Shown here: positions 41,941-51,403 of the stretch, in pieces
How positions within the stretch are numbered: the stretch's first letter is position 1
Layout: each line of letters starts with the position of its first letter
From: Cephalotus follicularis
Lineage: Eukaryota; Streptophyta; Magnoliopsida; Oxalidales; Cephalotaceae
Direction of reading: 5' to 3'
DNA: 64,000 nt
Assembly (NCBI GenBank): GCA_001972305.1
Contig: BDDD01001952.1
Span: forward strand, 54,806 to 118,805
Position numbers and translations under genes: made by a program
The notes under the pieces: generated by a model
What the model was told of the DNA's origin: nothing
The model's input: the letters and a program-made list of their open reading frames with translations, nothing else
Database searches by the model: none

Positions 41941-41964
41941 TGAATCTGAGGACCAAATTTTTAT

Positions 41965-41977
41965 AATGAGGAGAGAA
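41965..41977 (+). other. Polypurine tract of Gypsy-D
   Basis: AATGAGGAGAGAA immediately before TGTAGCTACCC. Confidence 0.75.
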
Positions 41978-42061
41978 TGTAGCTACCCAAACTATGTATT
42001 GTACATTATCGTATGCATTGTATCATATTGTATTGTTATTGAATGGAGTGGAGTATTTTAT
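41978..42061 (+). repeat. Gypsy-D 3' LTR, first part
   Basis: Starts TGTAGCTACCC after the PPT. It is interrupted by Gypsy-B; bases 42057-42061 (TTTAT) are the left TSD. Confidence 0.85.
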
Positions 42062-42248
42062 TGTCACACCCCGTTTTCCATTAACAACATATATATGGCT
42101 ATCAGATAATAATCCAGCATTCATAAGTTATGTAAGGACCCAAATTTCCATGTAAGATATTAAATATGATTTCTATTGTGTATATTGGCAGATAGTTTAA
42201 GGGACCCGTAGTATGACCCTACGCTCGGGGAGTACGGGGGTTCCGCTT

Positions 42249-42424
42249 AAAGTGTCGATGCTTTAGGTGAGAGTCGATCTCCTAATTTTGAACGTCGACG
42301 CGTTGAAGTTATATGTGTCAGCTGACTCAAAGCGTCGACGCTTTAGGTGAGAGTCGATCTCCTAATTTTGAACGTCGACGCGTTGAAGTTATATGTGTCA
42401 GCTGACTCAAAGCGTCGACGCTTT
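42249..42424. repeat. 80-bp tandem duplication carrying GTCGAC motifs
   Basis: Two 80-bp copies (42249-42328, 42329-42408) plus a partial third. Copies differ by C-to-T at two CpG sites in the first motif. Cores at 42254, 42273, 42294, 42334, 42353, 42374, 42414 and 42435. Confidence 0.9.
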
Positions 42425-42486
42425 GTGATAAAGCGTCAGCGCTTTAGTCGGGATAGAGGTGAAAAAGTCAGGTAAAACCCTTAAGC

Positions 42487-42513
42487 GCCGACGCTTAGAA
42501 GGAAACGGTCGAC
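42487..42513. repeat. GCCGAC/GTCGAC pair in solo LTR E
   Basis: Cores at 42487 and 42508, 21 bp apart, each flanked by AAG/CGCTT-type sequence. Confidence 0.75.
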
Positions 42514-43105
42514 GCTTTAAGCTGCAGACAAAGGTAAATATGTTTTGTTATGTAATAAGAATAATGTTTTTCCGCTGTAATAAGTGTTTATGTACAATAG
42601 TGATCCTGTGTAATGTAGACCTATAATATGGTTATGACATCTTTTTATAAGATGACTATGTGTAAAGATGAATTGAAGATTATGTACGATTTTACAAAGA
42701 CGTGAATTTATGATGTTATGTACTTTTAGAAAAGAGTACCTAAGGAGGTAACGTTTCACACCCAACGTAACGCAACCGATCTTTGGAGTTAGCTTTGAGC
42801 TATTAGCGAGCTCGGGTTGGGGTCGTTACAAGTTATATGTTACATGCGTACAAGTACAACACAAGTTATATGCTACATATCTGAAATGTAAATATTACAT
42901 AACGGAGTATGATTATTACAATTTAACATTAACAACCTTAAAACAAGAATCTCTCCAGAGTACAGCTTTAACAACAAGTCTCCACAAAACCTTCACTTCA
43001 ATTTGAAATAGTAGATATTAGTCATTATCTTCACTTGGCTAAGTAGGAAATATGCATGACAATGAATATAAAGATGCAATCATGCATGAAGTTTTATCAT
43101 TTTAA

Positions 43106-43110
<5 letters not shown>

Positions 43111-43142
<32 letters not shown>
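43111..43142. repeat. (TA)16 microsatellite
   Basis: Sixteen TA units in the Gypsy-B 3' LTR; the equivalent site in the 5' LTR (about 50381-50403) has a shorter interrupted run. Confidence 0.95.
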
Positions 43143-43144
<2 letters not shown>

Positions 43145-43927
43145 AATTCATGCCAAGTGGCTACAATAATTCACGTATCAACCACACCACTCAAGGGTAC
43201 AAACAATCAATCACTTGTCCGAAGACCACGCACGGGCATCAACCATTGCTAACCCATAGCCCACAGGAGCTACCCAACTATCACCCCAACGCCGCTGATG
43301 ATAGGAGGTAAACACGACTGCCGGCACTTGGTGGGCAGTTAACACGCATGCTCTGCAATGCATATAATTTGGGTGAATAAGCAAGAGCCAACTCCTGGCC
43401 CATCGGCTCACCGCCGTAGTTTAGTGCTACACTCTGATCACGAGACTATCAGCATCACTCAATCACAATCAATTCACGAATATCACATATATGTAATATA
43501 ATAAGTTCTCTTTTTGACAAAACAGTAGAACTTCACTAGTTTCATTTAATAAAACAATAGCCACTTCACTAGTTCTCACTTGGAGAACTCAATACAATAA
43601 CGCTAGGTCTTCTTTCAATTTATAGTTGAAAGCATTTGATAGTTGAAATCCTTGACACAATGACATTTGTAAAACACTTTGATTGATAAAAATATCAATA
43701 ATAGTAACAATAGCAATATATACATGATGGCATAACAATATACATTTCAAGGATTACAACAATGAACAATCACAATACAATCACTCGCGTATATGAATCA
43801 AACAGAAGGTGTAACAGTCATTCAATCACTACAATATGTATTACATCCGGTAGAGAATGGTTATGGAAATCATCCCTAGGGAAGCCAGTGTAGTTTCATG
43901 AGTAAATCGCAGAATAGGTCCTTAAGC

Positions 43928-44081
43928 GTCGACAACCCTGACTTTAGCGTCGCCGCTTATCTCCAAAGCGTTGACAGTGTGAGCTAAGCATCGACAGTTT
44001 CGTGTCTCTAGCGCCAAAACGTTCACTTAAAGCGTCGATATACAAGTCTTAAACGTCGACGGTACCATTTTAAGTGTCGGC
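43928..44081. repeat. Array 1 of Gypsy-B 3' LTR, 21-bp phased
   Basis: Cores at 43928, 43949, 43970, 43990, 44013 (degenerate), 44034, 44055 and 44076: steps 21, 21, 20, 23, 21, 21 and 21. Confidence 0.85.
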
Positions 44082-44952
44082 GCTTTATAGCGTAAACACA
44101 ATACCAATAGCGGCAACAAAACAGATCATGCAAATTCATATACCAAACCACTCCAATTAAGCATGAAATCAAATAGAAATTATCCAGACATAATATACAT
44201 ACTATATGTTCAAGATCATGTCAAAATTCCTACCACAAATCGCTTATCCCGGAATCAATTTGGGATTGATTCCTCTCTTTATGTTCCAACACACCTCAAC
44301 TCAATTTCAATCCTTAAATCCAGAATTGAATCTATATGGCATGAACACAGTAGATATAGGAACGAAATCAGCATGTATAACTAACTGATTACTAAGATAA
44401 CATCACTAAGATCAAAACAGAAGCTTACCATTCCACTGGAAGCTTCAATTTCTTCTATGAACACTCCTTGTTCCACATGCAAGATTCCCAGCTACTGTCA
44501 AATACGTTCTCTCCTCTCTCAAGGGTTTTCTACCACTCATTTCTATCACTCAGTAGCTGATTTAAATGGATAATTCGTACCAGTGATTCGTGAATTAGTC
44601 TAACTCAGATTGTTGGAATTTCTCTTCACTCTCTCTCACTATTGTGTTCTCTCATTTGTTTTATTCCTCTTCTGTTTTGCAGGTGGTAGTAGTGCAAGTC
44701 ACATGCAAGACTCTGCTCTCAGCTCTTCAACAGTTGGTGATACGAATTGATGTGTTGTAGACACGTTTAAGACACCTGCCTTGCAAGGAAACATTTAGCG
44801 TCATAGCTCTGTTCCATCCAACACGTATCAGATACCTTGCACGGCTCAAAGTGTCACCGGTTTCTCCCTGGGCGTTCTCGCTTAAGCCACCGCTTTTCCA
44901 AGCCACGTACGCTATTACATGTTTCCAATTAACACGTATTTAACTTCAAAGC

Positions 44953-45020
44953 GTCGACGGTGTACCCAATGCGTCGACGGTTAAGCCCAAAGCGCTGAAG
45001 CTTTGGTTTTGAGCGTTGTC
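44953..45020. repeat. Array 2 of Gypsy-B 3' LTR
   Basis: Cores at 44953, 44973, 44994 and 45015: steps 20, 21 and 21. Weaker units at 44853 and 44874 are also 21 bp apart. Confidence 0.8.
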
Positions 45021-45192
45021 GGTTGGCGCCAAAATTCAATTTTCAAAGTTTCTTTAATTGAACCATTCCACTCTTGCAATTTAGTCCAATTCTTTTCAAT
45101 TAAGTCATAAAACACTCAGTAACCATAATGTACATAACAATTGGACAATTAATCTCAATCAGATGCCTATTATTCATCAATTTATACATTAA

Positions 45193-45996
45193 TTAAAATT
45201 TGCGGTTATTACATTCCCCCCTCTTTATAGAAAATTCATCCCCAAATTTAACTTTATATTCCGAACAAGTGAGGATCATCTCGGCTTCACGTTCCCATGT
45301 AGCTTCCTCAGCTCCGTGAAATCGCCACAATACCTTTACCATAGGAATAGTCTTGTTCCTCAGCACTTTTTCCTTCTGATCAATAATCCGCACTGTCCGT
45401 TCTTCATAGGATAAGTTATCACTGATGAATCCGGGGTCATAATTCAATATATAAGATGGGTCAGGTACGTATTTCCGTAGCATGGAAACATGGAATACGT
45501 TAGGCACATTCAATAAGTTGGGCAGCAGTGCAATCTGATATGCCACTTCCCCAATTCTCTCCAGTATCTCATAAGGTCCAATGTACCGTAGAGATAATTT
45601 CCCTTTCAGGCCAAATCGGTGCACTCCCTTCGAAGGCGAGATCCTCAGAAAAACATGATCTCCCTTCTCGAACTCTAGTTTTCTCCTCTTCACATCGGCA
45701 TAACTCTTTTGCCTACTCTGTGCAGTGGGTAGCTTCTTCTTGATTATCTCCACTTTATCAGTAGTCTCTTGCACAAGATCTGATCCCAGCACCTGTCTTT
45801 CACCCACCTCATCCCTGCAAATAGGAGATCTACACTTCCTACCATACAAGGCTTCATAGGGAGCCATCCCGATGCTGGCATGATAGTTGTTGCTGTAAGA
45901 GAATTCAAACAGTGAAAGATGATCCTCCCAACTCCCAGTGAATTCAATAACACAAGCCCCAGAGCATATCTTCAAGATTCTGAATGGTACTCTCAA
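45193..45996 (-). pseudogene. Gypsy-B integrase C-terminal half, frameshifted
   Basis: A different frame from the upstream pol, so a small indel separates it from the DDE core. Reads FTGSWEDHLSLFEFSYSNNYHASIGMAPYEALYG, the GPY/F module GLKGKLSLRYIGPYEILERIG, FHVSMLRKYVPDPS and the chromodomain-like tail VRIIDQKEKVLRNKTIP, VKVLWRFHGAEEATWE. The first residues precede the conserved start and are accidental. The C-terminal residues run through the PPT into the LTR. Confidence 0.85.
45214..45229 (-). other. Polypurine tract of Gypsy-B
   Basis: Minus strand AAAGAGGGGGGAA, followed by the LTR start TGTAATAACCGC. Confidence 0.85.
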
Positions 45997-47071
45997 ACTG
46001 TCCGTCAGTCTGTGGGTGAAATGCAGTACTAATGTTCAAGGTCGTTCCCATCGCTGCTTGGAACTTCTTCCAAAATTTTGAAGTGAATCTCATATCACGG
46101 GCACAAACAATACTGACTGGTACTCCATGCAACCTCACTATCTCCCGGATATACAAGCGAGCCAACTTCTCGATAGAATACGTCATGTTCATCGAAAGAA
46201 AGTTAGTAGACTTGGTGAGTCTGTCCACTACAACCCACACTGCCTCATGATGATTCTGTGACCTCGGTAATCCCGACACGAAGTCCATGGTCACATGCTC
46301 CCACTTCCACTCAACCACTGGTAACGATTTTAGCAGTCCCGCGGGTTTCTGATGTTCAGCCTTCACTCTCTGACAGGTCAAACAACTCGCTACATATTCA
46401 GCAATCTCTCTCTTCATACCACTCCACCAGTAGTTTCTCTTCATGTCATGCCACATCTTAGAGCTTCCTGGATGAACACTGTAATTTGATTTATGAGCTT
46501 GCTGCAGTAGCTCACCTTTGATGCTCTCGTCATCCGGAAGACATACTCTTCCTCGGAACCTCAATATGCCATCAGCACGTATGGAGAACTCATAATCAGG
46601 ATCAAAATTCTCACGAATGTTCCACAACTCAGTATCACTGAACTGTGCATTCAAAATACGATCTAGAAGTTCCGGTTGTGCTCTAAGATTAGCCACAATA
46701 ACTCCTCTGGAAACCATGAACGGATTCCATCTCTGAAAATCCTCCAATAGTTTCCACTGTGAAACCATCACACCAGTAATCATCGCCTTGCGACTTAGTG
46801 CATCCACCATTACATTCGCCTTCCCTGGGTGGTATTGAATGTTACAATTATAATCATTAAAGAACTCCACCCACCTTCTCTGTCTCATGTTCAGCTCCTT
46901 CTGGGAAAACAAATACTTTAAACTTTTGTGGTCAGTGAAGATCTCAAATTGAGCACCATAGAGATAGTGTCTCCATTTTTGTAAAGCAAACACTATGGCT
47001 GCAAACTCGAGATCTTGTACGGGATAATTTTCTTCGTACGGCTTTAACTTCCTCGATGGGTATGCAATCAC
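45944..47071 (-). CDS. Gypsy-B RNase H and integrase core
   Basis: Open for 375 residues in the same frame as gag and RT. RNase H motifs: YPSRKLKPYEENYP, EFAAIVFALQKWRHYLYG, DHKSLKYLFSQKELN and ANVMVDALSRK. The integrase zinc finger reads HKSNYSVHPGSSKMW...CLTCQRVK, giving H, H, C, C. The core has MDFVSGLP, VCARDMRFTSKF (family SDRDPRF, catalytic Asp kept) and DGQFESTIQ. The frame runs out at LEDMLWGLCY because of the indel before the C-terminal half. The Met is internal; the RNase H start with its first Asp lies upstream in broken form. Confidence 0.85.
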   Translation of the reverse strand: MIAYPSRKLKPYEENYPVQDLEFAAIVFALQKWRHYLYGAQFEIFTDHKSLKYLFSQKELNMRQRRWVEFFNDYNCNIQYHPGKANVMVDALSRKAMITGVMVSQWKLLEDFQRWNPFMVSRGVIVANLRAQPELLDRILNAQFSDTELWNIRENFDPDYEFSIRADGILRFRGRVCLPDDESIKGELLQQAHKSNYSVHPGSSKMWHDMKRNYWWSGMKREIAEYVASCLTCQRVKAEHQKPAGLLKSLPVVEWKWEHVTMDFVSGLPRSQNHHEAVWVVVDRLTKSTNFLSMNMTYSIEKLARLYIREIVRLHGVPVSIVCARDMRFTSKFWKKFQAAMGTTLNISTAFHPQTDGQFESTIQNLEDMLWGLCY

Positions 47072-47296
47072 TCTACCACATTACATAAGGACGCATCCCA
47101 AACCTTTCCCGGAAGCATCACTATAAACAGTAAAATCCTCATTACCCTCAGGTATTGCCAACAATGGAGCCGAAATCAACCGGCTCTTCAACTCATGGAA
47201 ACTTGCTTCACAAGAATCATCCCAGACAAAGCTTGACTTCTTCTGAGTCAACCGTGTTCATGGCATAGCGAGCTTCGAAAACCCTTCGATGAACCT
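47072..47296 (-). pseudogene. Gypsy-B RT-RNase H connection, broken
   Basis: The same frame, interrupted by stops at both ends. Reads RFIEGFSKLAMP, a stop, TRLTQKKSSFVWDD and the RNase H opening [17 protein letters not shown]. It joins the RT above to the RNase H below. Confidence 0.75.
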
Positions 47297-47662
47297 TCAG
47301 TAATAGCCAGCCAAACCCAAGAAGCTACAAACCTTAGTAACGTTCTTCGGTTGGGGCCAATCCACAATATTCTCAATCTTCGCAGGATCCACCGATAATC
47401 CTTCACTCAAAACAATATGACCCAGATAGGTCACGTGATCTAGCCATAACTCACACTTGCTAAACTTAGCAAATAACCGCTCCTTCCGTAAAACCTGCAG
47501 TACAATCCTCAGGTGCTGCATATGCTCCTCAATACTCCTGGAATATATCACGATGTCGTCAAGAAAGATAACGACAAACTTATCAAGATAACGCTGGAAC
47601 ACTTTGTTCATCAAACACATAAAGGCTGTAGGAGCATTCGTCAAACCAAATGGTAGTATCAA
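47297..47662 (-). pseudogene. Gypsy-B RT, palm and thumb part
   Basis: [20 protein letters not shown], the catalytic FLDDIVIYS with both Asp intact, [35 protein letters not shown] and FLGLAGYY. It is separated from the N-terminal part only by one stop (TGA where relatives have an Arg codon, consistent with CGA to TGA). Confidence 0.85.
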
Positions 47663-47686
47663 GAACTCATAATGCCCATATCTGGT

Positions 47687-48352
47687 TCAGAATGTAGTCT
47701 TCTCCACATCACCTTCCCGGATCCTCAACTGATGATAACCTGTCCTCAGGTCAAGTTTGGAGAATACAGTTGAGCCTTCCAATTGGTCAAACAACTCATC
47801 AATATGTGGCAGAGGATACTTGTTCTTTACAGTCACTTGCTTCAACAGCCGATAATCAATAGAGAGCCGCCTTGATCCGTCCTTCTTTTTCACAAACAGG
47901 ATCGGTGCTCCCCACGGTGACACACTCGGTCTGATGAAGGCCTTATCCAGATAATCCTGCAATTGAGTCTTCAACTCCTTCAATTTAGCAGGAGCCATTC
48001 TGTACGGAGCTTTGGATATAGGAGCAGTCCCAGACATCAATTCAATACTGAACTCCATATCTCGCTCCGGTGGTAATGAAACAAGGTCATCTGGAAATAC
48101 ATCAGGAAAATCACAAGCAATAGGAACCTGTTCCAGACTAGGTGTACCTTTCGTATGATTAAGGACATACGACAAATAACCTTCACATCCTTGCTCGAGG
48201 TATTTCTGTGCTCGAGTGTAAGAAATAATCGGAGCAGAAGCAGTCTTCTCTCCCACGAATTGAAACACTGTTCCATCTGACAGATGAAACGTCACCACCT
48301 TACTATAACAATCCACGCACGCTCGATGTAGGTATAGCCAGTCCATGCCCAA
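47687..48352 (-). pseudogene. Gypsy-B protease end and RT N-terminal part
   Basis: Starts in the protease C-terminal block ([18 protein letters not shown]). It continues through the linker [52 protein letters not shown], the DYRLLKQV block (usual DYRELN), [13 protein letters not shown] and ends at a TGA after EKTTF. Same frame as gag, so gag-protease-pol was one polyprotein. Confidence 0.85.
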
Positions 48353-48367
48353 GATAACATCAAAATC

Positions 48368-49879
48368 TTAGATTGACAGTATGATCAGATCAGCGAATAA
48401 CTGAACCCCAGCTATCATGATCTCATAATTATTCACTACAGTATCGGTCACCAAGGAACCACCAGGTGGAGTGTTCACCTCCAGTACATAAGGCAAGCAA
48501 GTAGTAACACAATGCAAATCAGACAAAAAATATGATGCAATGAATGAATGCGTGGCACAAGGGTCCAACGGTACACGTGCCACTATGCCAGATACTAAGA
48601 TGGTACCTCCTACAACAGATGTAGACTCTGGCACATCGTCCTTAGATAACGTGTAGACTCTACCTTTCATTATCGCCTTTCCAGCATCTCTTCGCGGTTG
48701 AGCAGCTGCACCACTACCACTTGCTCCAACACCTCCTTGCTGAGCCAGCACTATCGAACAATCTTTCACCCGATGCTCTTGCAAGCCACATTTCAGACAC
48801 TTCCCTGCCTTCCTCCAGCAAACACTTTCATCAAGACTCGGGAGACCAAAAAAACTACATCCTTCGTAACTATATTGGCCTCCTCGGTTTGGGGTTTTGG
48901 AACGTGAAGTATTTCTTCGAAAGCCTCCTTGTCCCTTGTTCCCACACTTTGTTGAACCAGCAAGATTATTGCTTCCCTGCCAATTTGAAGCCGCAGGTCT
49001 CGATTGAGAGCCTCGAGATCTCTCCATCCTTCTCTTGTTTGCATCGGCTTCCAAAATCCTAGCCTTCTCAGTCACATCCACAAAAGAGGTCAACTGCAAC
49101 ACCACTAGCTTGTATTTGATGTCTAGTCTCAAACCCTTCAAGAACCTCCTGATTTTTCTGGATTCCCCCTCCACAAGATATGGTGTGTGCCTGGCCAACT
49201 CAATGAATCTGTTTTGGTATTGAGCCACAGTCATGTCACTTTGACATAGCTCTAGCAACTCTGTTTCCCTCCGGTCACGCTCCATCTGTGAAACATAAGC
49301 ATCATTGAACTCGAACTGAAATCTGTCCCAAGTTCTGTCAAGGTCAAGCGATTCCCACCTTGCTTCAATCATCCCCCACCAATGGGTAGCCTCTCCCCAT
49401 AAGCGGTACACGGTAAAATTCAACTTTTGTTCATCGGTACACTCCATAGCAGCAAAGATTTTCTCCAAGTCCTTCATCCACTGCTCCGCTACAGTAGCGT
49501 CCAACTCTCCTTTGAACGACGGAGGATTCTGTCTCATGAACCGCTCCAAATCTCTGCCAAATCCACCAGCATGATAAACTTTGGGAACTCGCTGGTAGGC
49601 TTGGTTAGCCTCATACATTTGCCGCAATTGCTCCATATTCGCCGTATTGGCACGGATCTGCTGTTGAAAAAGGCCGACCATGCGATCGAAGTTGCTCCTC
49701 TCATCGTGTACTAGTGGAACATTTTTCTCTTCATTCATCTGAGGAACATTCCCACCCTCATTCATTGGCGGGAAATTTCCTTCCTCATTCACTGGCGGAA
49801 TATTGACTTCTTCTCCAATTCTACGTCTTCCACGTCCACCTTTTCGAAGATCCATACTATTTGCTATAAGGAACGACAT
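48368..49879 (-). CDS. Gypsy-B gag with partial protease
   Basis: Open for 503 residues. The N-terminal part is rich in EEGN/NEGGN repeats. The gag core is around AEQWMKDLEKIFAAMEC and WGEATHWWGMIEARW. A basic linker with RGGQYSYEGC precedes the CCHC knuckle CLKCGLQEHRVKDC. The protease begins after GRVYTLSKDD and its catalytic site reads LDPCATHSFIA where the family has D-S-G-ATHSFIA, so the triplet is lost. The frame stops at IILSI just before the ILGMDWL block. MDLRKGGRGRRR a few codons in is an alternative and perhaps likelier start. An upstream leader of 85 bp separates it from the LTR. Confidence 0.88.
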   Translation of the reverse strand: MSFLIANSMDLRKGGRGRRRIGEEVNIPPVNEEGNFPPMNEGGNVPQMNEEKNVPLVHDERSNFDRMVGLFQQQIRANTANMEQLRQMYEANQAYQRVPKVYHAGGFGRDLERFMRQNPPSFKGELDATVAEQWMKDLEKIFAAMECTDEQKLNFTVYRLWGEATHWWGMIEARWESLDLDRTWDRFQFEFNDAYVSQMERDRRETELLELCQSDMTVAQYQNRFIELARHTPYLVEGESRKIRRFLKGLRLDIKYKLVVLQLTSFVDVTEKARILEADANKRRMERSRGSQSRPAASNWQGSNNLAGSTKCGNKGQGGFRRNTSRSKTPNRGGQYSYEGCSFFGLPSLDESVCWRKAGKCLKCGLQEHRVKDCSIVLAQQGGVGASGSGAAAQPRRDAGKAIMKGRVYTLSKDDVPESTSVVGGTILVSGIVARVPLDPCATHSFIASYFLSDLHCVTTCLPYVLEVNTPPGGSLVTDTVVNNYEIMIAGVQLFADLIILSI

Positions 49880-49949
49880 TAATCATCAGGAAACAATTCA
49901 CTTATTTACCAAGAAACTTACCACACCGATAGCTTATAAATTAATATAA

Positions 49950-49961
49950 GCTCTGATACCA
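49950..49961 (-). other. Primer-binding site of Gypsy-B
   Basis: Minus strand TGGTATCAGAGC, an exact initiator-Met tRNA complement, 3 bases inside the 5' LTR end. Confidence 0.9.
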
Positions 49962-51214
49962 TGTTGTCACACCCCGCTTTCCATTAACAAGATATATATG
50001 GCTATCAGATAATAATCCAGCATTCAACAATAATCCAAAACAATCAAAACTTTAAAACTTGCGGAAGCATTCATATACCGGATTATTTAAGTCTCCACAT
50101 GTAGCCCATACTACATGCATACAAGTACAACACAAGTTATATGTTACATATCTGAAATGTAAATATAACATAACGGAGTACGATTATTACAATTAAACAT
50201 TAACAACCTTAAAACAAGAAGCTCTCCAGAGTACAGCTTCAGCAACAGGTCTCCATAAAACCTTCACTTCAATCTGAAATAGCAGGTATTAGCCGTTGTC
50301 CTCACTTGGCCAAGTAGGAAATATGCATGACAATGAATATAAAGATGCAATCATGCATGACATTTTATCATTTCAAAACAATTTATATATATATAACAAT
50401 ATATAAGAATTCATGCCCAGTGGCTACAATCATTCACATATCTGATGGAATCAGAATAACCAATTCCAATGCCATAAATGGACTAAGGTGCAAAGGCTGT
50501 AGAACAAAGATTTATACAACAAAATATGCAGGGGAAGAACACCACACAAAAGCAAAAACAGTCCATTATAGCTTGACCATAGGCCACATGGATCACCACA
50601 TGAACACAAGAGTTGAATTGGTGTCACCATAGCAAGTAATGGTGACCCACAAACATGGGAACTAGAGAGGGAGACAAGGAGATATACCTACGGGTGTTGG
50701 CTCCTTCGTCTTTGCCGCTACTAGCTTGCGAAGACTCGTTCTTTACTGCCCTCCAAAAACGTTCAGCTACTGCTCCCAACAGATGCACACCAGAAGGAAG
50801 AAACAAAACAGTTTCCTTATGCATTCTCTCTTTCTCTCTCAAAACTTATAAAAGGGAAAATTGTGTTTGATTAATGTAATAAAAAACAATCTGCCCTAGA
50901 TAAGTAACTTGATTGGTGTTTGTAGTTGAAGGAAAACTCTAAGTGCAGAGGGAATACTCATCTCGTTTCGCCCAGCAAAAACCAACCACAAAAACTGAAA
51001 CATATATTCTACACAAATAGCTTCTCACCAGCCCACATTCCCTCTCTCCCACTCTCCCACAAACATGGGATCATGGTCCTCAATCCCAGGGAGTCTGTAG
51101 CCATGTTCCCCACGTTTCCATAACGTGCATTGATGGGAGAAAACTGATGGAGATGTGAGAGAAAACGTGCCCACGAAGTGAGATCGTGCACAAGCTGCAC
51201 AACCCGCTCTAAGC

Positions 51215-51383
51215 GTCGACGCTTTCAACAATAGCGTCGACGCTTATGGATTACATGGCACTAAACGTCGACATGTTTCTAAAATTCATCAACGTTATAC
51301 AAGCCTTAAGCATCGACACTTCCCAAAATGCGTCGACGCTTTGTCTAAAGGAATGCACCGACGCTTTCCCAGAAGGCGTCGAC
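51215..51383. repeat. GTCGAC array of Copia-3 3' LTR
   Basis: Cores at 51215, 51236, 51267, 51288 (degenerate), 51312, 51332, 51357 and 51378: steps 21, 31, 21, 24, 20, 25 and 21. Full motif AAGCGTCGACGCTT at 51211-51224. Confidence 0.88.
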
Positions 51384-51394
51384 GCTTTGACTGG

Positions 51395-51403
51395 TATATA
51401 AAG
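51395..51403 (-). promoter_or_regulatory. Candidate TATA box, Copia-3 3' LTR
   Basis: Plus strand TATATAAAG (minus CTTTATATA), about 1,272 bp from the LTR start. The first array core lies about 17 bp further along the minus strand. Confidence 0.55.

Larger units (their letters stand above)
42131..42830 (-). mobile_element. Solo LTR E (700 bp)
   Basis: Bounded on the plus strand by TGTAAGGACC and GGGTCGTTACA, with a perfect 5-bp duplication AGTTA (42126-42130, 42831-42835). The reverse reading begins TGTAACGACCCC, a common Gypsy LTR start, hence the minus-strand call. Carries a GTCGAC array with an 80-bp tandem duplication. No coding capacity. Confidence 0.9.
42062..45213 (-). repeat. Gypsy-B 3' LTR (contains a solo LTR)
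   Basis: Without the 700-bp solo LTR and its 5-bp TSD it is about 2,447 bp, about 97 bp shorter than the 5' LTR. The difference is mainly a deletion of roughly 90 bp next to the solo LTR. Holds two motif arrays and a (TA)n run. No genes are seen. Confidence 0.9.

Noticed and set aside
43111-43142. (TA)n run as an origin or regulatory element
   Set aside because: Ordinary microsatellite; shorter and interrupted in the sister LTR.
48698-49223. Plus-strand open frames of up to 113 codons opposite Gypsy-B gag
   Set aside because: Antisense to a frame with a zinc knuckle and gag motifs; no independent signature.
50655-50870. 71-codon frame found again at 58642-58851
   Set aside because: The apparent conservation comes from the two LTRs of one element; no domain and no comparable frame in related LTRs.
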